In this document: positions 12,301 to 24,451 of the stretch, piece after piece
Numbering within the stretch: the first letter of the stretch is position 1
Layout: each line of letters starts with the position of its first letter
NCBI RefSeq assembly: GCF_030253575.1
Contig: NC_080558.1
Coordinates: 816,001 to 880,000 of the forward strand
DNA length: 64,000 nucleotides
Direction: 5' to 3'
From: Rhododendron vialii
Lineage: Eukaryota; Streptophyta; Magnoliopsida; Ericales; Ericaceae
Position numbers and translations under genes: made by a program
The notes under the pieces: generated by a model
What the model saw: only the letters and a program-made list of their open reading frames with translations
The model's database searches: none
What the model was told of the DNA's origin: nothing

Positions 12301-13764
12301 GGGCAGCGTTCATCTTCACATTTGTATATTTTTGCATTAGCATATCCAAGCTTAATAGTAATGTTGCGCTCCAGCTCATTTTTAAAACGTACAGTCTGCA
12401 AAATTTGACAAATCGTAAATACCCTCAAAAATTTTATTGCGTCAATTTGAACCAATAACTGAAGCCCCATCAACTTCTTGGTTAATGTATTTTGTTTTGC
12501 TTCAGGTATGACTGTACGAGGATATAACAAGCAAGGCTCTTCAATTGAATAATATGGAAATCCAACAGTGTTCAAACAACTGATGCTTATTGTAACGGTC
12601 AGGGAAGCTGTACGCGCAGATTCACGTATTTGATGAAGGCTCCCTCAATTGACAGTTCAGAAGTCATAACTGACGAATAGATGTGGTACAGACATGCAGC
12701 TAATTTATACATGCACAACGGCCAAGCCAGCAGTACGGTTTCTCACCCTTGTGGCAAGGGACCATCTGATTACGTGGGCATGCAACAGCATAAAAATGCT
12801 AATAGCAGCTAAAGCTAGACATAACATCTTTCAAACTCACTTTCCCCGTTTAAGAGAGAACTCACAATCAATCAACTCAACTTTGAACGCAGTTTCTACT
12901 ACTTCCGCGTGGGCAAAACATTAACCAACCAATTTAAAAGAACCACATACTGACAATAATCATATTACCATTAATATAATTCACAATATTACTGTTAATG
13001 GTTTAGTTCAGTGTTGTGTTTGTTACATCCATACTGACAAGCATGAACAAAAAAGCAAATGAAAAGATTACTAGATGTATTTTTAACATTAAACAAATAG
13101 AATACACAACTGCTAAAAAGTGAGACTGAATGACAGACTCGAACAAAAATAAGCCTGCAAACAAAACTCATACTTTCACTGTTCCACGATAAGTCACAAT
13201 GTATGTGTGGGAGTGGAAGCGCAAGTGCAAGCGTGAAAACGTCTTTCAAAAACTACTGGATTCGCAAGAGTGACGATTGAGAGTGTGAGCGCAGAGCAAG
13301 GATTGAGAGCGCAAGCGAAGAGCCCCTACTTAAGGATTATGTGACTACACTTCCAAGTAATATGAAATTCACGATATAGACTGCAGTACAAGCACAAGCA
13401 TGTGAAATCATGGGCGGTAACCAATACAAACAATTACCTGAACACCAGATATGGCTTTTACAACTGTTGATTTTCCATGAGCCACATGACCAATAGTACC
13501 TGGAAAATAATTAATGACAGCACAGTGTTAAACCTTCGGCACTAAAACCTTTTATGGTCAACCAACGGGACGTTAATGAAGAGAATAAGAACTGCAAATC
13601 TTAACTCTACAAGATGAAAAAATTCAAAACTCAAAAGTTACACAAAACATCAAATTACCTATATTTATTGTCGCTTGACGTGAAATGACTTCCGGTGAGA
13701 GTGGATGTAGTTGTGCCACATCCAGCTTGCTCAAGTCCTGCTCCATCAACCCTTTTCGAGACAT
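9301..13764 (-). CDS. EIF2G: Translation initiation factor eIF2 subunit gamma
   Basis: Eight coding exons on the complement: 13659-13764, 13438-13499, 12283-12395, 12097-12199, 11588-11815, 11274-11492, 10130-10390, 9301-9603. All junctions are GT-AG and keep frame, giving 464 residues, the usual length of plant eIF2 gamma. The protein is the GTPase core of eIF2, which carries initiator Met-tRNA to the 40S ribosome. G1 is GHVAHGKST (39-47), G3 is DCPGH (126-130), G4 is NKVD (182-185), G5 is SAQ (217-219). A zinc knuckle uses Cys82, Cys87, Cys92 and Cys106. The C-terminal barrel ends in [17 protein letters not shown]. The start [13 protein letters not shown] matches the plant family. An upstream in-frame Met at 13818 probably lies in a 5' UTR intron. 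One small oddity is FENGRMKLL at 111-119, where the family usually has Cys for Gly. Confidence 0.97.
10840..11025. mobile_element. Near-perfect palindromic MITE in an eIF2G intron
   Basis: The left arm starts CAGGATTTTCGTGTAGGACT and the right arm is its reverse complement. Over the first 54 bases only one position differs, and similarity continues for about 80 bases per arm around a short loop. It sits in the intron between the exons at 11274-11492 and 10130-10390. The arms would fold into a long hairpin in the primary transcript. No clear target duplication was found. The high arm identity suggests a fairly young copy. Confidence 0.8.
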
Positions 13765-14771
13765 CTTGGCTATTCCCAAATCCTGCTCCAATAGAGTAAA
13801 TGGGTTCGCTACCCTCATTAACCAGAAAGGACGAGAGTAGTGAGTTCAAAAATATCTAGTCAGAACATCAAATGTAAAATGCATCACTTTGGCAGAAGAG
13901 GTGCTTTGTTAAAGGCAATACAGATAGCATGAAGTTTACAGCAAACCCCGTGGATGTGCTTGAATGGGTGCATTAACTCTTCAACACCGTCACGCCATAA
14001 GAGAAGTCCCAAAATCACCCATTTCACTAACGTTCATGAATTACTCACCATAGTAATGCACCGTCTTAGCACTCACTAGTGAATTATACAATTGAAGTCA
14101 AAACCATACACGGCAGCATCCTGCTATCTCCAAGTCCATGCACACATACAAAAATGACTCACCCAGGGGGTTGCACAAGCAATAAACAGTTAACAACGTG
14201 ACTTCCAGTATTTTTTTAAAACTAGATAGAAACTTCTAACAAATCTACGAAGAACATACAATACTACACCGAAACTCAGCAAGAAAATCAATCGAATCGA
14301 TATTCTCGACAAAAACAATTTATTCGACAAACTTTCGGCAGACATAACAAAGAGATCCAGAACACAGGCATCATATTCCTCCACTTTATAACCCTAAAAC
14401 CCTAGTCTTTGGCGTCACTAAACGCCAACTTCCAAATTAATCCGAATGTAATTCTTTCTAACCGGAACTAAACACGAGCAAATCAAACCTTCGAGAATCA
14501 AACAAACAAACAAGCACATCAAAACGCACAAAATAGCTACAGAATACGGTGATATACACGTATATTGATACATAGATATATACAGCTACGTGCGTAGAGA
14601 GAGAGAGAGAGAGGAATCACCGGTTTCTACTATCTAGGGCAGCCGACGGCAGCAGTCGAATGCTTTTCGATAGCAGAGAATGAAGAGAGAGAGAGTATAA
14701 AGATGTTTCTGCTTCCGTCGACTAGGGATACTGATGATATTAAAATGAAAAAAAATAGTAATAAGTGAAAT
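13765..14771 (-). promoter_or_regulatory. Probable eIF2G 5' UTR with a leader intron and upstream region
   Basis: The bases just upstream of the ATG (GATTTGGGAATAGCCAAG) follow an acceptor-like TTGGAGCAG. A plausible donor, AAACCG|GTGATTCC, lies near 14618 beside a GA repeat (14597-14613). A leader intron of about 0.8 kb is common in plant translation-factor genes. Its exact borders are inference. A TATA-like TTTATAC lies at about 14697-14703 on the minus strand. Confidence 0.45.
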
Positions 14772-15217
14772 TAGGGGTGTTAGAAGAAAACCGTCTGAAC
14801 TGTAAAATCGAGACTGAACCGTCTTATTTGGTCCGTTCTACGGTAAGATTATGGTTCTAAAAAATATAGAAAGACATATGTGTATAATTAAATATGTATT
14901 TGAATTTGGTAGGTTAATTTTTTCCTTGATAATCTTAATTTATTAGGAAAGTTTTTATTTTCTTCTTCCTTTCATATTTAAGCAGATTATCTTCTTGTTT
15001 TTAATTTTATGAGTTCATATTTTGTGAATAAGTGTTTGGATGCTTATTGGATAGAATCGGAACCAAACCAAAATCGGACCAGTCTTGTGGTTTGGTTCTG
15101 GTTAGGTTCCATGTATATATTGGTTAGGTTCTGGTTCCTAATTTTTTAGAACCGTTTGAAATGGTCCGGTTACTGATTTTCTAGAGAACCGACCAATCCG
15201 GACCGTGAACACCTCTA
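14772..15217. mobile_element. hAT-like non-autonomous element, 8-bp TSD
   Basis: The element begins TAGGGGTGTT and ends AACACCTCTA, the classic plant hAT terminus. It is flanked by perfect 8-bp copies of AGTGAAAT (14764-14771 and 15218-15225), the length hAT transposases make. Sub-terminal repeats of GGTTC/GAACC and GGTCCGG type occur at both sides. At 446 bp and AT-rich, it has no transposase frame. It lies just upstream of the inferred eIF2G promoter. Confidence 0.9.
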
Positions 15218-15225
15218 AGTGAAAT

Positions 15226-16464
15226 CTACTAAACTGCAATAACCTCCCTATATTTTTGTCTAATATCATAGATGCCCCCCATATTTTAATTACTATATAA
15301 ATGAACCTTTTCCTTCATTCATTTCCCATGTTACCACTTACCACTACCATGTTTAGTACGTACAGTAATTGAATTTGTCTATGCCAAAAAAAATAAATTA
15401 AAATTGCGAATAAAGTTGGTGGTAAAGTTCAAAAAGAATAAATTTGGTGATAGATAAATAGTTTTGTAGATGCTAAGCAAAAACTACATTCGTAACAGAA
15501 AATTTATTCCACTTAATTTTTCCATTATATTTCCCTTTTTTCTTTTTTCCATCCCTCCGTGAGTATTGTTAGAGAGATAGACTCGAACAAATTCAAATTC
15601 GGTTAAATAATCCACATGTATTTAACAATCCGTGCTTGTATTTATGTTTGGATCTGTTACGTATTTGATACCAAATTTGACAATGGTTGGCTATACAGAC
15701 ACTTCAACATAAATAGATTTGCATTTGAATTTTAGGGGACGTTTGGAAGTGAATTAATTTTAGATTTAGAAATGGGGATTTATATTATAGAGGTCTAAAT
15801 CGTATACAAAAAAAAAAAAATGTTTGTATTTGAATGATATGCGTAGAATGAATTTGTCGAAAGGGTTTCGTGAGTATAGGTACAATCAGAATCGAAAAAA
15901 TTCATCCAGATGTTATTTTTTAATTCCACATTCCCCAGTCCATTTCAGATTGTATTTTGACAGAATAATTTCAATAATCCGCAAGTATGAATTCTACATT
16001 CCCTTTAGGGTGTTTTGAGTTTGAACAGGATGAATCTGAGTAAATAAGCATGTATATCTTTCCCTGATTTTCATTCTCATTGTACTACGGGGTTCATCAC
16101 GTCGGACAATGAATTCATCACCACATACTCTGAAACGAAATAAATAACCACAACCTAACACGCCATTCTCATTGAACCTAAATAATCCCGTTGGGTTGTT
16201 CACCTTTTTCGCGAGTGTACATGAGAGTGCAACAAAATCGTCATTGCGTAAATGAAACTACAACCGAAAATAATTCCTTTGATAACAATAAAGATCCAAA
16301 CTACTTAATTACCCTCCATGAAGTTGAGGTATCACATCTAGTAAATCAAAACTGTGATTGATCTCGGAATGTGTAAATATGATCAATGTTAAGACTATCG
16401 AGGGAGGTGGGATGAACAATTTTTGTAATTTGTTCATCTACGTTTAATGTAAGTCCTGGCTGCC
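15226..16464. other. Intergenic stretch, no gene recognised
   Basis: AT-rich sequence between eIF2G and the HIG1-domain gene. Open frames are short and without family resemblance. Nothing further can be supported. Confidence 0.5.
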
Positions 16465-19157
16465 TCAATCTTTCTGTGGAGTTCCCAGAAAGCTAGCAAC
16501 ACGCTCTTGCTTTGCTCCCGTCCTGTGGTCGTAGTACTCAACAACTGCAGCTCCAGCCAATGCAGCAAGCGTTAGTGCCTGCGCGTGCAACCTGATTTCC
16601 CAAAACAAAAACAGCTGTTACATACATGATGCAACTGTCTGAATAAATTCAAGGGAAATGTATCAAATTCAGAGGGCTACTGCAAAAAAGCTTACTGCTG
16701 ACAGCAGAAGATGAAAAAGACGTAAACAATAAGGTAATAGTTTGGTAACAAGTAAACAAGAAGAAAAAAAATTTGGCTATCACATGGGTGGAAGTCTCAG
16801 AACTGATATTTGATGCCCTCTTAAGCAAGCCTCGGAGTGCAACGAACACCCATACCTAAAACTAGTAACCTTTTGCAGTTTCACCAGTAGAATGGTCTAA
16901 AATAGCAACAGCAGCTAGCTCTTCATTGTTTTAGAAGAAGCTTTAAACATTGTCCATGCCTAAAGTACCATCATATCACAAAACTCAAGTGGCAGTCGTG
17001 ATAATTCCTTGAAAGTACCTCCAAAGACATCCAAACAACCAAAAGCATGGTTAAGCGCATTTAAAGAAGGTAGTTCCTAAAAGGATCAGTACGGAACGGT
17101 GGCTCACTATGTGGTCTAGGGGTACTCTCTTTAGATGCGCGCCTTTCTATAAGTATTTTTATCCTAGCCAACAAATTGAGCCTTAAATAGGCGAAGGAGT
17201 GGCGTCTCTCTTCTTTTCCCTGTTACTCCCTTGGCTTCTTAAGGTCAGTACAGAGGAAGGGAAGGGCGCTGGCGGCTCCCTTAATCAAGGAGGGGATTAT
17301 AGCAACATCTTCAAGTACCACAATAATAGGCGATGACAAGTACCACATTTCTGGAAAAACTATACACCTAGAAGTATTTCAGGGATGCTGACCACATGAG
17401 AAGTTCTGACTTTTGATACTAACTGCACTATGCACCGAAGCATTGCTACTGGCTCAGGCACTAGAAAGGGGGCTCGATTCAGTCCAAATGAATCATCATC
17501 ATTCACGTACCATTTAAAGAAATGAACGACTCAAAACCAACTCAAAACATAGACCATTATCTACTCATCATATCAACCCAATGACTAACTAGCCAAACCT
17601 TATTCTGATGGAATATTTGTCATAAATTTATCATGTCTCTACTTATAGACAGACGTCTTCTACAAAATTATGATCTCTTGAAAAGCAACAAAAGGGAGTT
17701 AACATTATTCACTCTTCAAACACTTTCAAATAACAGGGCCGAGGGCACCTAAGAATTCCTATTAACAAAACCCGAATTGAATACTCATGTAAGTCATGTT
17801 TATGCTACCAATAACCAATTCTTATGAAATGATAGGATGAGACGGGACAGAGGCTGGGAAAAATTGAGCATCCGACCTTGTGATTCAATGGCTATTAACT
17901 CAGAATCTTCTAACAAACTTCACATTATCTTTGCAAAACAAATAGCATTAAACTAGTTCAAGGGATCTTATAGTTATCTCTTCTTGTCCTTTTGGACACG
18001 CAAGGTTCTAGTAATTTCACAAGAATCGTTTACCTATAAAACATTTCACATAGAAGGATTCATATAGTGGGAGGAACATTCTAAAAATCAAGTCCTCAGG
18101 ATATTAACCTATGAAACATTTCACATAGAAGGATTCATATAGTGGGAGGAACATTCTAAAAATCAAGTCCTCAGGAAAATAAGGTACCAATTACTAATGG
18201 TTAAAATCGTAGATGCTGCTTTCTAATCTAGAAATCTAAGATTATATATAAACCAGAATTCATCAACAGAATTATCATGAAACTTGAATTGATCAATTTC
18301 ATCGCTTTGCCAATCCCAAACAACGAAAGAAAGTCAGAAACCAATCTGAGATGTGCATACACGAAAGGGATAACGAAATTTCTGTTTGCTGCCCACAAAC
18401 TTTCAACGAAAACAAGTGGGGAAAATTGATATATCAAAACTTCTTGCAGATTTTCCTTATTCCCGGTATAATCTCAGGGAACCAAGCAGATTTTGGTAGA
18501 AGGGTGAGCATTTTACAGCTCCTTTGGATAGTAAGAAACGACATGATAAGAGAGGGGAGCCTTTTCCCCCACAAGTGGGTGGGATTGGGCCCAAAATAGT
18601 TGAAGTGCAAGTAAGCTTGCCCGAACACCAGAGTTATAAAAAAAAAAAAAAAGACCTTTTCTCACAAAATCTCGCCATTTTCGTAAAACTTGGCGAGGAA
18701 GCCAATCAAAAGATATCATTTTTGTACTTTTCTCTCCATTTCTTGCCAAATTACCCAATCAAATAAGTGATTTGGCAAGAAACTCCAATCCTTTCTTTTC
18801 TTTTCAATCCAAAGGGCTGTGGTCCTGTGGATAGGCATGTGAGAATGTTGTCGTACCTAGCATGGATGATCTTAACGCTGGTTTTCATGTTGGGTTGGGA
18901 CCAGTTGTAGGCGATCGAACCCGCTATCCCGCTTAGCCACAAACATCCTTCAACAAACGAAAAATTCAAACCAAAACCCATGAAAATCGATGCCAAAAGC
19001 CAGAAACCCATATACACAAACAAGCATATGTAAGATGTATACACACAAAAAATGATGAGAGAGAGAGAGAGAGAGAGATATTACCAACGGTGCGAAGCTT
19101 GTGATCGACGACCCATTCCCTGAGAGATTGAATGGTGTTCTTCGCTTCTTCACCCAT
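16465..19157 (-). CDS. HIG1-domain (hypoxia-responsive) mitochondrial protein
   Basis: Three exons on the complement (19085-19157, 18857-18947, 16465-16591) encode 96 residues. The joined protein carries QSLREWVVDHKLRTVG, CLWLSGIAGSIAYNWSQP and LHAQALTLAALAGAAVVEYY, closely matching the plant hypoxia-responsive family (Arabidopsis At5g27760 type). HIG1/Rcf1 proteins sit in the mitochondrial inner membrane and help assemble respiratory complexes III and IV. Two hydrophobic helices (about 25-42 and 59-75) fit the HIG1 fold, and the plant members are compact, near 95 residues. The start MGEEAKNTIQ was chosen because upstream in-frame Met codons add a low-complexity NENENEN stretch foreign to the family. 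Intron 1 opens with a GA repeat (19058-19079). Intron 2 is 2.27 kb and contains a 75-bp tandem duplication. Confidence 0.93.
18033..18177. repeat. 75-bp tandem duplication in an intron
   Basis: The unit starting CCTATAAAACATTTCACATA at 18033 is repeated from 18108 as CCTATGAAACATTTCACATA. About 70 of 75 bases carry through, with one visible substitution and a short difference at the far end. It lies in intron 2 of the HIG1-domain gene. High identity points to a recent local event. Confidence 0.92.
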
Positions 19158-20255
19158 TTTCCTCGATTGCTTCTCTGGGAGAAATTGGTGTTTTTTGCCT
19201 AAATAGTAAACGTGGTGGTTTTCGTTTTCGTTTTCGTTTTGGTTTGCAGGAGTATAGGCCGCCACCTGTTCGATGTTCTTTGCTCCACCAGGCTGGCAGG
19301 CTATGTTCGGAACTCAAGGAAAAGAAAGAAAAAATAAAAAAATTCTCTTTTATTGTTTGGCTAGAATAGATTGTTTAGTTGGGGAGAGAAACAGAGAAAA
19401 AAATAAAAATTTTAAATTTAGTGAATAACAAATTTTTTTACGGAGCCTAATTTGTCTATTTTTATTAAAGAAATTAACTTGTTTACGAAAGGGTGTAAAC
19501 ATAGGGCTTGCACCCCCGCCATGTGGGGGCTCTATCGGCAATTTATCATAATAATTTGAACGGTTCATCTAGTAGGGTATGTAGAGTAGTGTATGTACGC
19601 AAAAAAACTAGCTTAACCCAACATCAATATACATATCAAAAATTAAATTTTGATTTATAAAATCAACCACCTGAATTCTGTCAATAGTTTTTAAGTTAAA
19701 ATAAGCCAAAACTTAAGCCAAAAATACATGGATGAGTCACATAGCATGCGGGCATAAGTTAGAGCGGGAAGGATGGGAAATAAGTTTAGTGCGAAGAATG
19801 GACTAAATTAAAAAAGAAGAAGTTAAATTTAAGTTAAGTGCACCCTAAAGATTGATGGTCTGAGATAGGATGATTTTAAGTAAGAAAAATTCTAAAATAA
19901 GCCCATTGAGCTGACAATAATAAGTGTTTGAATGTATATTAAATGGTGCAAAAAGTACACAAAATTACGTGTTTTTTTTGTTTTCTAGTGTACTTATCAT
20001 CAGCTCAATAGACTGACGGCTGACAATAGCAAGACCGTTTAAGTAAACACAATAAGCTAGCTCAATACCCATACAGTTTTCTCGAAATGGAAATTCATGA
20101 TTCTAACATATCTTCTAGAGTTCCCTCAATTTCGATGTCCACAACCTAACATATCCCGGTAAACCTGGATGCCAAATGGAAAAATGGTCTTCACCCTGCC
20201 TATTAGAAGACTATTTGAGGCTCACTCCGTAGTCCAATATCATCATCTTTCCATC

Positions 20256-20295
<40 letters not shown>

Positions 20296-21947
20296 GTAAC
20301 CATATAGCTAGAGTAGGAACTGCAATACAAGACCAAGAAATCATCAAAGCTTAAAACAACTAACATACAAAAAATCATATTTGAATCTTATTGTGGAATT
20401 GAGATAGCTTCAATGCTATCATCCAACTGACTAGGCATCAAATCCCCTGCGGAGAATTCGCACTATGCAAGAAACCAAAAGCTGTAATGCGATCTGGGTT
20501 CCGGAAAAAAAAACCCTCCATGACACCATCTTGGGTGACCTTGGAAGATAAGGTTGCTCTAGAAGTAGAAGGCAGAAGCTCCAGGTAACATCTGTGCAAC
20601 TGAACCCTACTATCTTCCTATCATACCGGTAGCTGTTTCAATTCAAGGCTCATCATCGTACTATATGACAGCCACCATATTATTCATAGCCATTTGAGTC
20701 TCTGTTGCTCTAGACACAAACCCTGCTTTCAGAAAATGCAAATACGAGTCTCATCAGAACTAGTAAATGTGCAAGACGAAACCCTACATCCACAATGGAA
20801 GTGTACGGAGTCTGAACCTGCTAAAAAAACAGACCATATACATTCCATGGTGCAAACTTTAGAATCTAACCCACATCAAGTTTGAGTAGGACATCAAAGA
20901 GATGCTAAAAAGTACTTGGCAGAGCATTGTATCAATTTCTAAATCCAAAGAAAAATGGACTTGGCATTGTGGAAACTTGCAGCAGTAGAGTAAAAAAATT
21001 TAAAAAAATTGCAAATCCATTACTCCGGGCAAGTTTCAACGAGAAAGGATCCATTACTTCCACTTTAAATACAAAGCACCTTATATTATGACTACATGAG
21101 GCCTATCAAACGTCTATCTTTTATTCTCCCTACCCAATACGAGTCTTGCGAAAATTTTATGTGTGTGAATGGGTTGCAAGGAATAAGAAAGGATGGGGTG
21201 ATGAGAGGACACTTCAAACACTGTGAGTGCGGACATTTATAGTTTGTTAGCGGTCAATTACCATGAAATATCGTATTCTTGCCAAGATATAATAATAATA
21301 ATAATAAGGATTCTTTTCTTACATTAAGCAAAACACACTCCTTAAATTTAACCTCATTAGACACCGAAAACAAACTTTGAGTTGAGTCAGTAAGGTCTCT
21401 TATAGGTATTTTTGCTAGAGTGGGCAATAATGAGATCACTATTTAGTAAAGAGGTAGAGAATCCTATATTCAATATTTGTCATTATGTGTCGATTGTTGC
21501 AAGCATTGTCATTGTACCTTTTTCTTCTCCAAAAGAAAGATAACTTCTTCCAGTCTCTTAATCAAGTTTTTTGGCAGGCAACCACTAAAGCTAAATAACT
21601 CAACATATCGACAGACAAACATACTACCGGTAACTGCTACTAATTACTTTATCATAGCATGAAGTCATCTGGAAATATCTTTTATGCTTTTGCATGTTGC
21701 TGGCATCTGACTTTATATAAAGTTTCTCTAGATTGTGTATCACGAGAATGAAACACGAAACATGGGTTGAAAGTTCAAACCTAATAATCCTGGACTCACC
21801 AGGAAAAATATCTCAACACAACAGCGAAAGAAGACCACTGATAGCCAAAACATACATACAACTCGGGTGGACTGCTAACCTAACATTTTAGCACAGAACA
21901 CCTACAAATAGATTCCAAACAAAACACAAAGCAGCACAAGAAACTAA
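19158..21947. other. Intergenic stretch with SSRs, no gene recognised
   Basis: Between the HIG1-domain gene and the DnaJ pseudogene. It includes a GA repeat at 20260-20291 and a short ATA repeat near 21285-21306. No open frame resembles a known protein, and no RNA gene was recognised. Confidence 0.5.
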
Positions 21948-22079
21948 GGGAAAATGATGGCCAATGACGTGTTTTGATAATTAATACCCGCCAAGGACAT
22001 TTTCAGAATTAACAAATGTTCTTAGCTTGTCCTAGGCGAATATTAATTATCAAAACAAGTCCTGGGCCGTCATTTTCCC
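21948..22079. mobile_element. 132-bp MITE, possible MULE-type
   Basis: The ends are GGGAAAATGATGGCC and, on the opposite strand, GGGAAAATGACGGCCCAGGA. Inverted arms run about 39 bases, including TTTTGATAATTAATA. The flanks AGAAACTAA and GAAACTCAA look like a damaged 9-bp target duplication, which would suggest a Mutator-like source. The element is AT-rich and non-coding. It lies just past the end of the DnaJ pseudogene. Confidence 0.75.
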
Positions 22080-22132
22080 GAAACTCAAACACAGTTCTTA
22101 ATGTAAAAGTATAGGGACTCTTCAGCTGACCT

Positions 22133-23175
22133 TCATGCTATCCCAAACTCCTGAAGCTTCTTGCAATGAGGAGTAGGCAGGTTCCTACTCCATTGACGCC
22201 TCTGGAGTTCTACATGGCAGTACATGGCAGTAACGACCAAGCAGATTTTTGTAATCCCTTATCACATAGTTCTCAACATCATCTTGAGCAGGGCCTCCAA
22301 CTGGAAAGTTCTGATCAAACTCCGGCAATTTAACATAAAACTCCACTCCGTGTTTCTCAGACGTCCTATGGAACTGATAGGAATGGTTCTTCTGCAAAGA
22401 ATAATCAGGCTCTGAAAAGGGCAGATAAGCAAGCAAGACTATCAACAAAAACGGCACCAACTGAAAAAGAATGGTCAGATTAGGCCCCCTCCACCGAAAT
22501 CTTCCTGATGTTGATTGGTAGTCCTCCTAGTCCTATAAACCCGAGCCTCCCGAAACATGTCTGTCCAAAGAACGCCCTGAATATCTCGTCCAAATCAAAA
22601 TCCTCATGCAAAAAATCGTTCCCCGTTCCTCTCCTTCTGACATTATACTGCTGGTTATGCTCAAATTCCTCAACCAAACTTGTCTGATCGTACTGTGTCC
22701 TCGAGTCATCATTGCTTAAACACTTGAATGCCTTAATTTCTTAAACGCCTCCTCAGAACCGGGGCCTTGTTCTTGTCAGGATGAACTTTCAACGACATTT
22801 TCCTATACGCCTTTCTAATCTCCTCCACCGAACAACTCTTTTCTAGACCAAGGATTTCATAGTAATCCTTACTTCTGTTAATTTCCCTAATCAGCTGAAG
22901 TGCTGAACATTCTCTTCTGAATAACTAGGCTCCCCATGTGAATCCTCATCAACTTTAGCCACAACTGGCTCATTCTTAGCACTGTCATTATTAGAAGGAA
23001 CAGGAGTCTCCGAATCTAAACTCTCGCAAGCGATTAAAAGATCATCAACCGATAAATTATGGTCAAGCCGTAGCGCAATTCCAATGAATTTCAGCGCGCG
23101 TTGCTTTTTGCCTGATGCAATTGCCTCCTTGGCAATACCAATGCATCTTAAAGCTTCGACCTTGTTACCATCCAT
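22133..23175 (-). pseudogene. DnaJ/DUF1977 (DnaJ B14-like) pseudogene
   Basis: The minus strand encodes, in changing frames, a whole DnaJ homolog of the ER-anchored DUF1977 type: MDGNKVEALRCIGIAKEAI at the start, a J-domain with [10 protein letters not shown] and VHPDK, a linker, a membrane segment PFLLIVLLAYLPF, then YVIRDYKNLLGRYC near the end. At least six frameshifts break it: extra bases near 22898, losses near 22755 and 22735, two small changes between 22490 and 22560, and a 10-bp direct duplication (CTGCCATGTA) near 22205. The J-domain HPD is still present. Working relatives are usually encoded without coding introns, so lack of introns does not prove retroposition. No poly(A) tract or flanking duplication was seen. 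Conservation between the breaks is high, so decay is fairly recent. Confidence 0.88.
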
Positions 23176-23581
23176 AATTTTGAAGACCCAATTGGAAATA
23201 AATTGGATTTTTAATTACAATTCAGCCCTGTTATTAACTCACAAAGCTTCAGAGACTAGCATCAAACTCAGCAAGAAAAGCATAAGGCTATGATATCTAT
23301 GGTTACGAATGAGATTTTGGATCGCCTAAAACAGAGAAAGCAATGCAAATTAGGTTTTATAATAAGGGGGTTCGTGTATGAATTAGAAGACAGATCGTAG
23401 GGAAAACTTCAAGAACTACACGAAATCAGGGTTAGAAGTACACGCATTACCTGATTCGGGCATAGAGAGAGACTATTGCAGAGATGGACCATCAAGAGAG
23501 AACAATTGTGGAGTAGTAAAATACATGGACCACCTTACATCTATAGGATGATCACATTGACTTCCCATCCAGGAGTAATAC

Positions 23582-23783
23582 GAGAATAATTTATTCGCGG
23601 ATGCACTCAATCTCAATCTCGGCATCTTTGTGTTTTGAATTTAAAATAATTTATTAGCAATAGTAAATTGTCTAATACCGGTAATAAATTATTTTTAATT
23701 CGGATCGTCCAAAACACTTTTGAACGGCTGAGATTGAGATTCATAATAACTTATTTACGGAGTACCGCAAATAATTTATTCTC
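23582..23783. mobile_element. MITE upstream of the DnaJ pseudogene
   Basis: The segment begins GAGAATAATTTATTCGCGG and its complement from the other end reads GAGAATAAATTATTTGCGG. Inner inverted matches include AATCTCAATCTC paired with GAGATTGAGATT. Arms are about 80% alike. The flanks are TA-rich and do not allow a target duplication to be fixed. No coding frame. Confidence 0.65.
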
Positions 23784-24451
23784 ATATATATATAAAATGG
23801 TAAAAAATTGAAAAGGAAAAATCAAAGACCGTCATAGTTTCCAAGATCATATTAAACAATAAAAGTATAAAACAACAATTGCAACCGTTTACTATGACGA
23901 AGAAAATAAACAGAAATCTTTCGGAATTCTAACAACTAGTACAATAACAGGGGGCAAAATGGTCCAAATTGGCAAAATATGCCTAGCGTTGGAATTGCCA
24001 AAGAGATTCTTCTTACAGAGGTTTAGGATAACAGGAGGTCAAATCTTCTATATGCACAATAGTCTCTTTTTGAGAAGAATCTTTTGAGTAATAGTATGAC
24101 TAAGATTACACTGAAACCGACGTACAATAATAGTCGCCTGGGACCAAAAAAAAAAACTAGATTAATTGCAAGGATTACAATTATGTACTAAAAACAACAA
24201 ACTATATAGCCTAACATGCCGAAGTTGGATTGTTGACAAGCATAACTTGGCAGCAATAACATTGAGAAACATGCAAATTTAGAGTCAGATGCAAAAAAAA
24301 TTTATTGGGTTCTACCAAATCGTGTATTTTGACTTTATCAGACATGTTCTTTTAAGCTAGTAAGGATGTTACATTTACAATGGAATAAGCTTACAACAAA
24401 ATGCAGAATTACAAATTTCCATATGGCCTTTAGAAGCATGTAGTAATGTGA
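23784..24451. other. Intergenic stretch before the CAP-D3 3' end
   Basis: AT-rich sequence expected to include the 3' UTR of CAP-D3. No gene or clear repeat was recognised. Confidence 0.5.
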
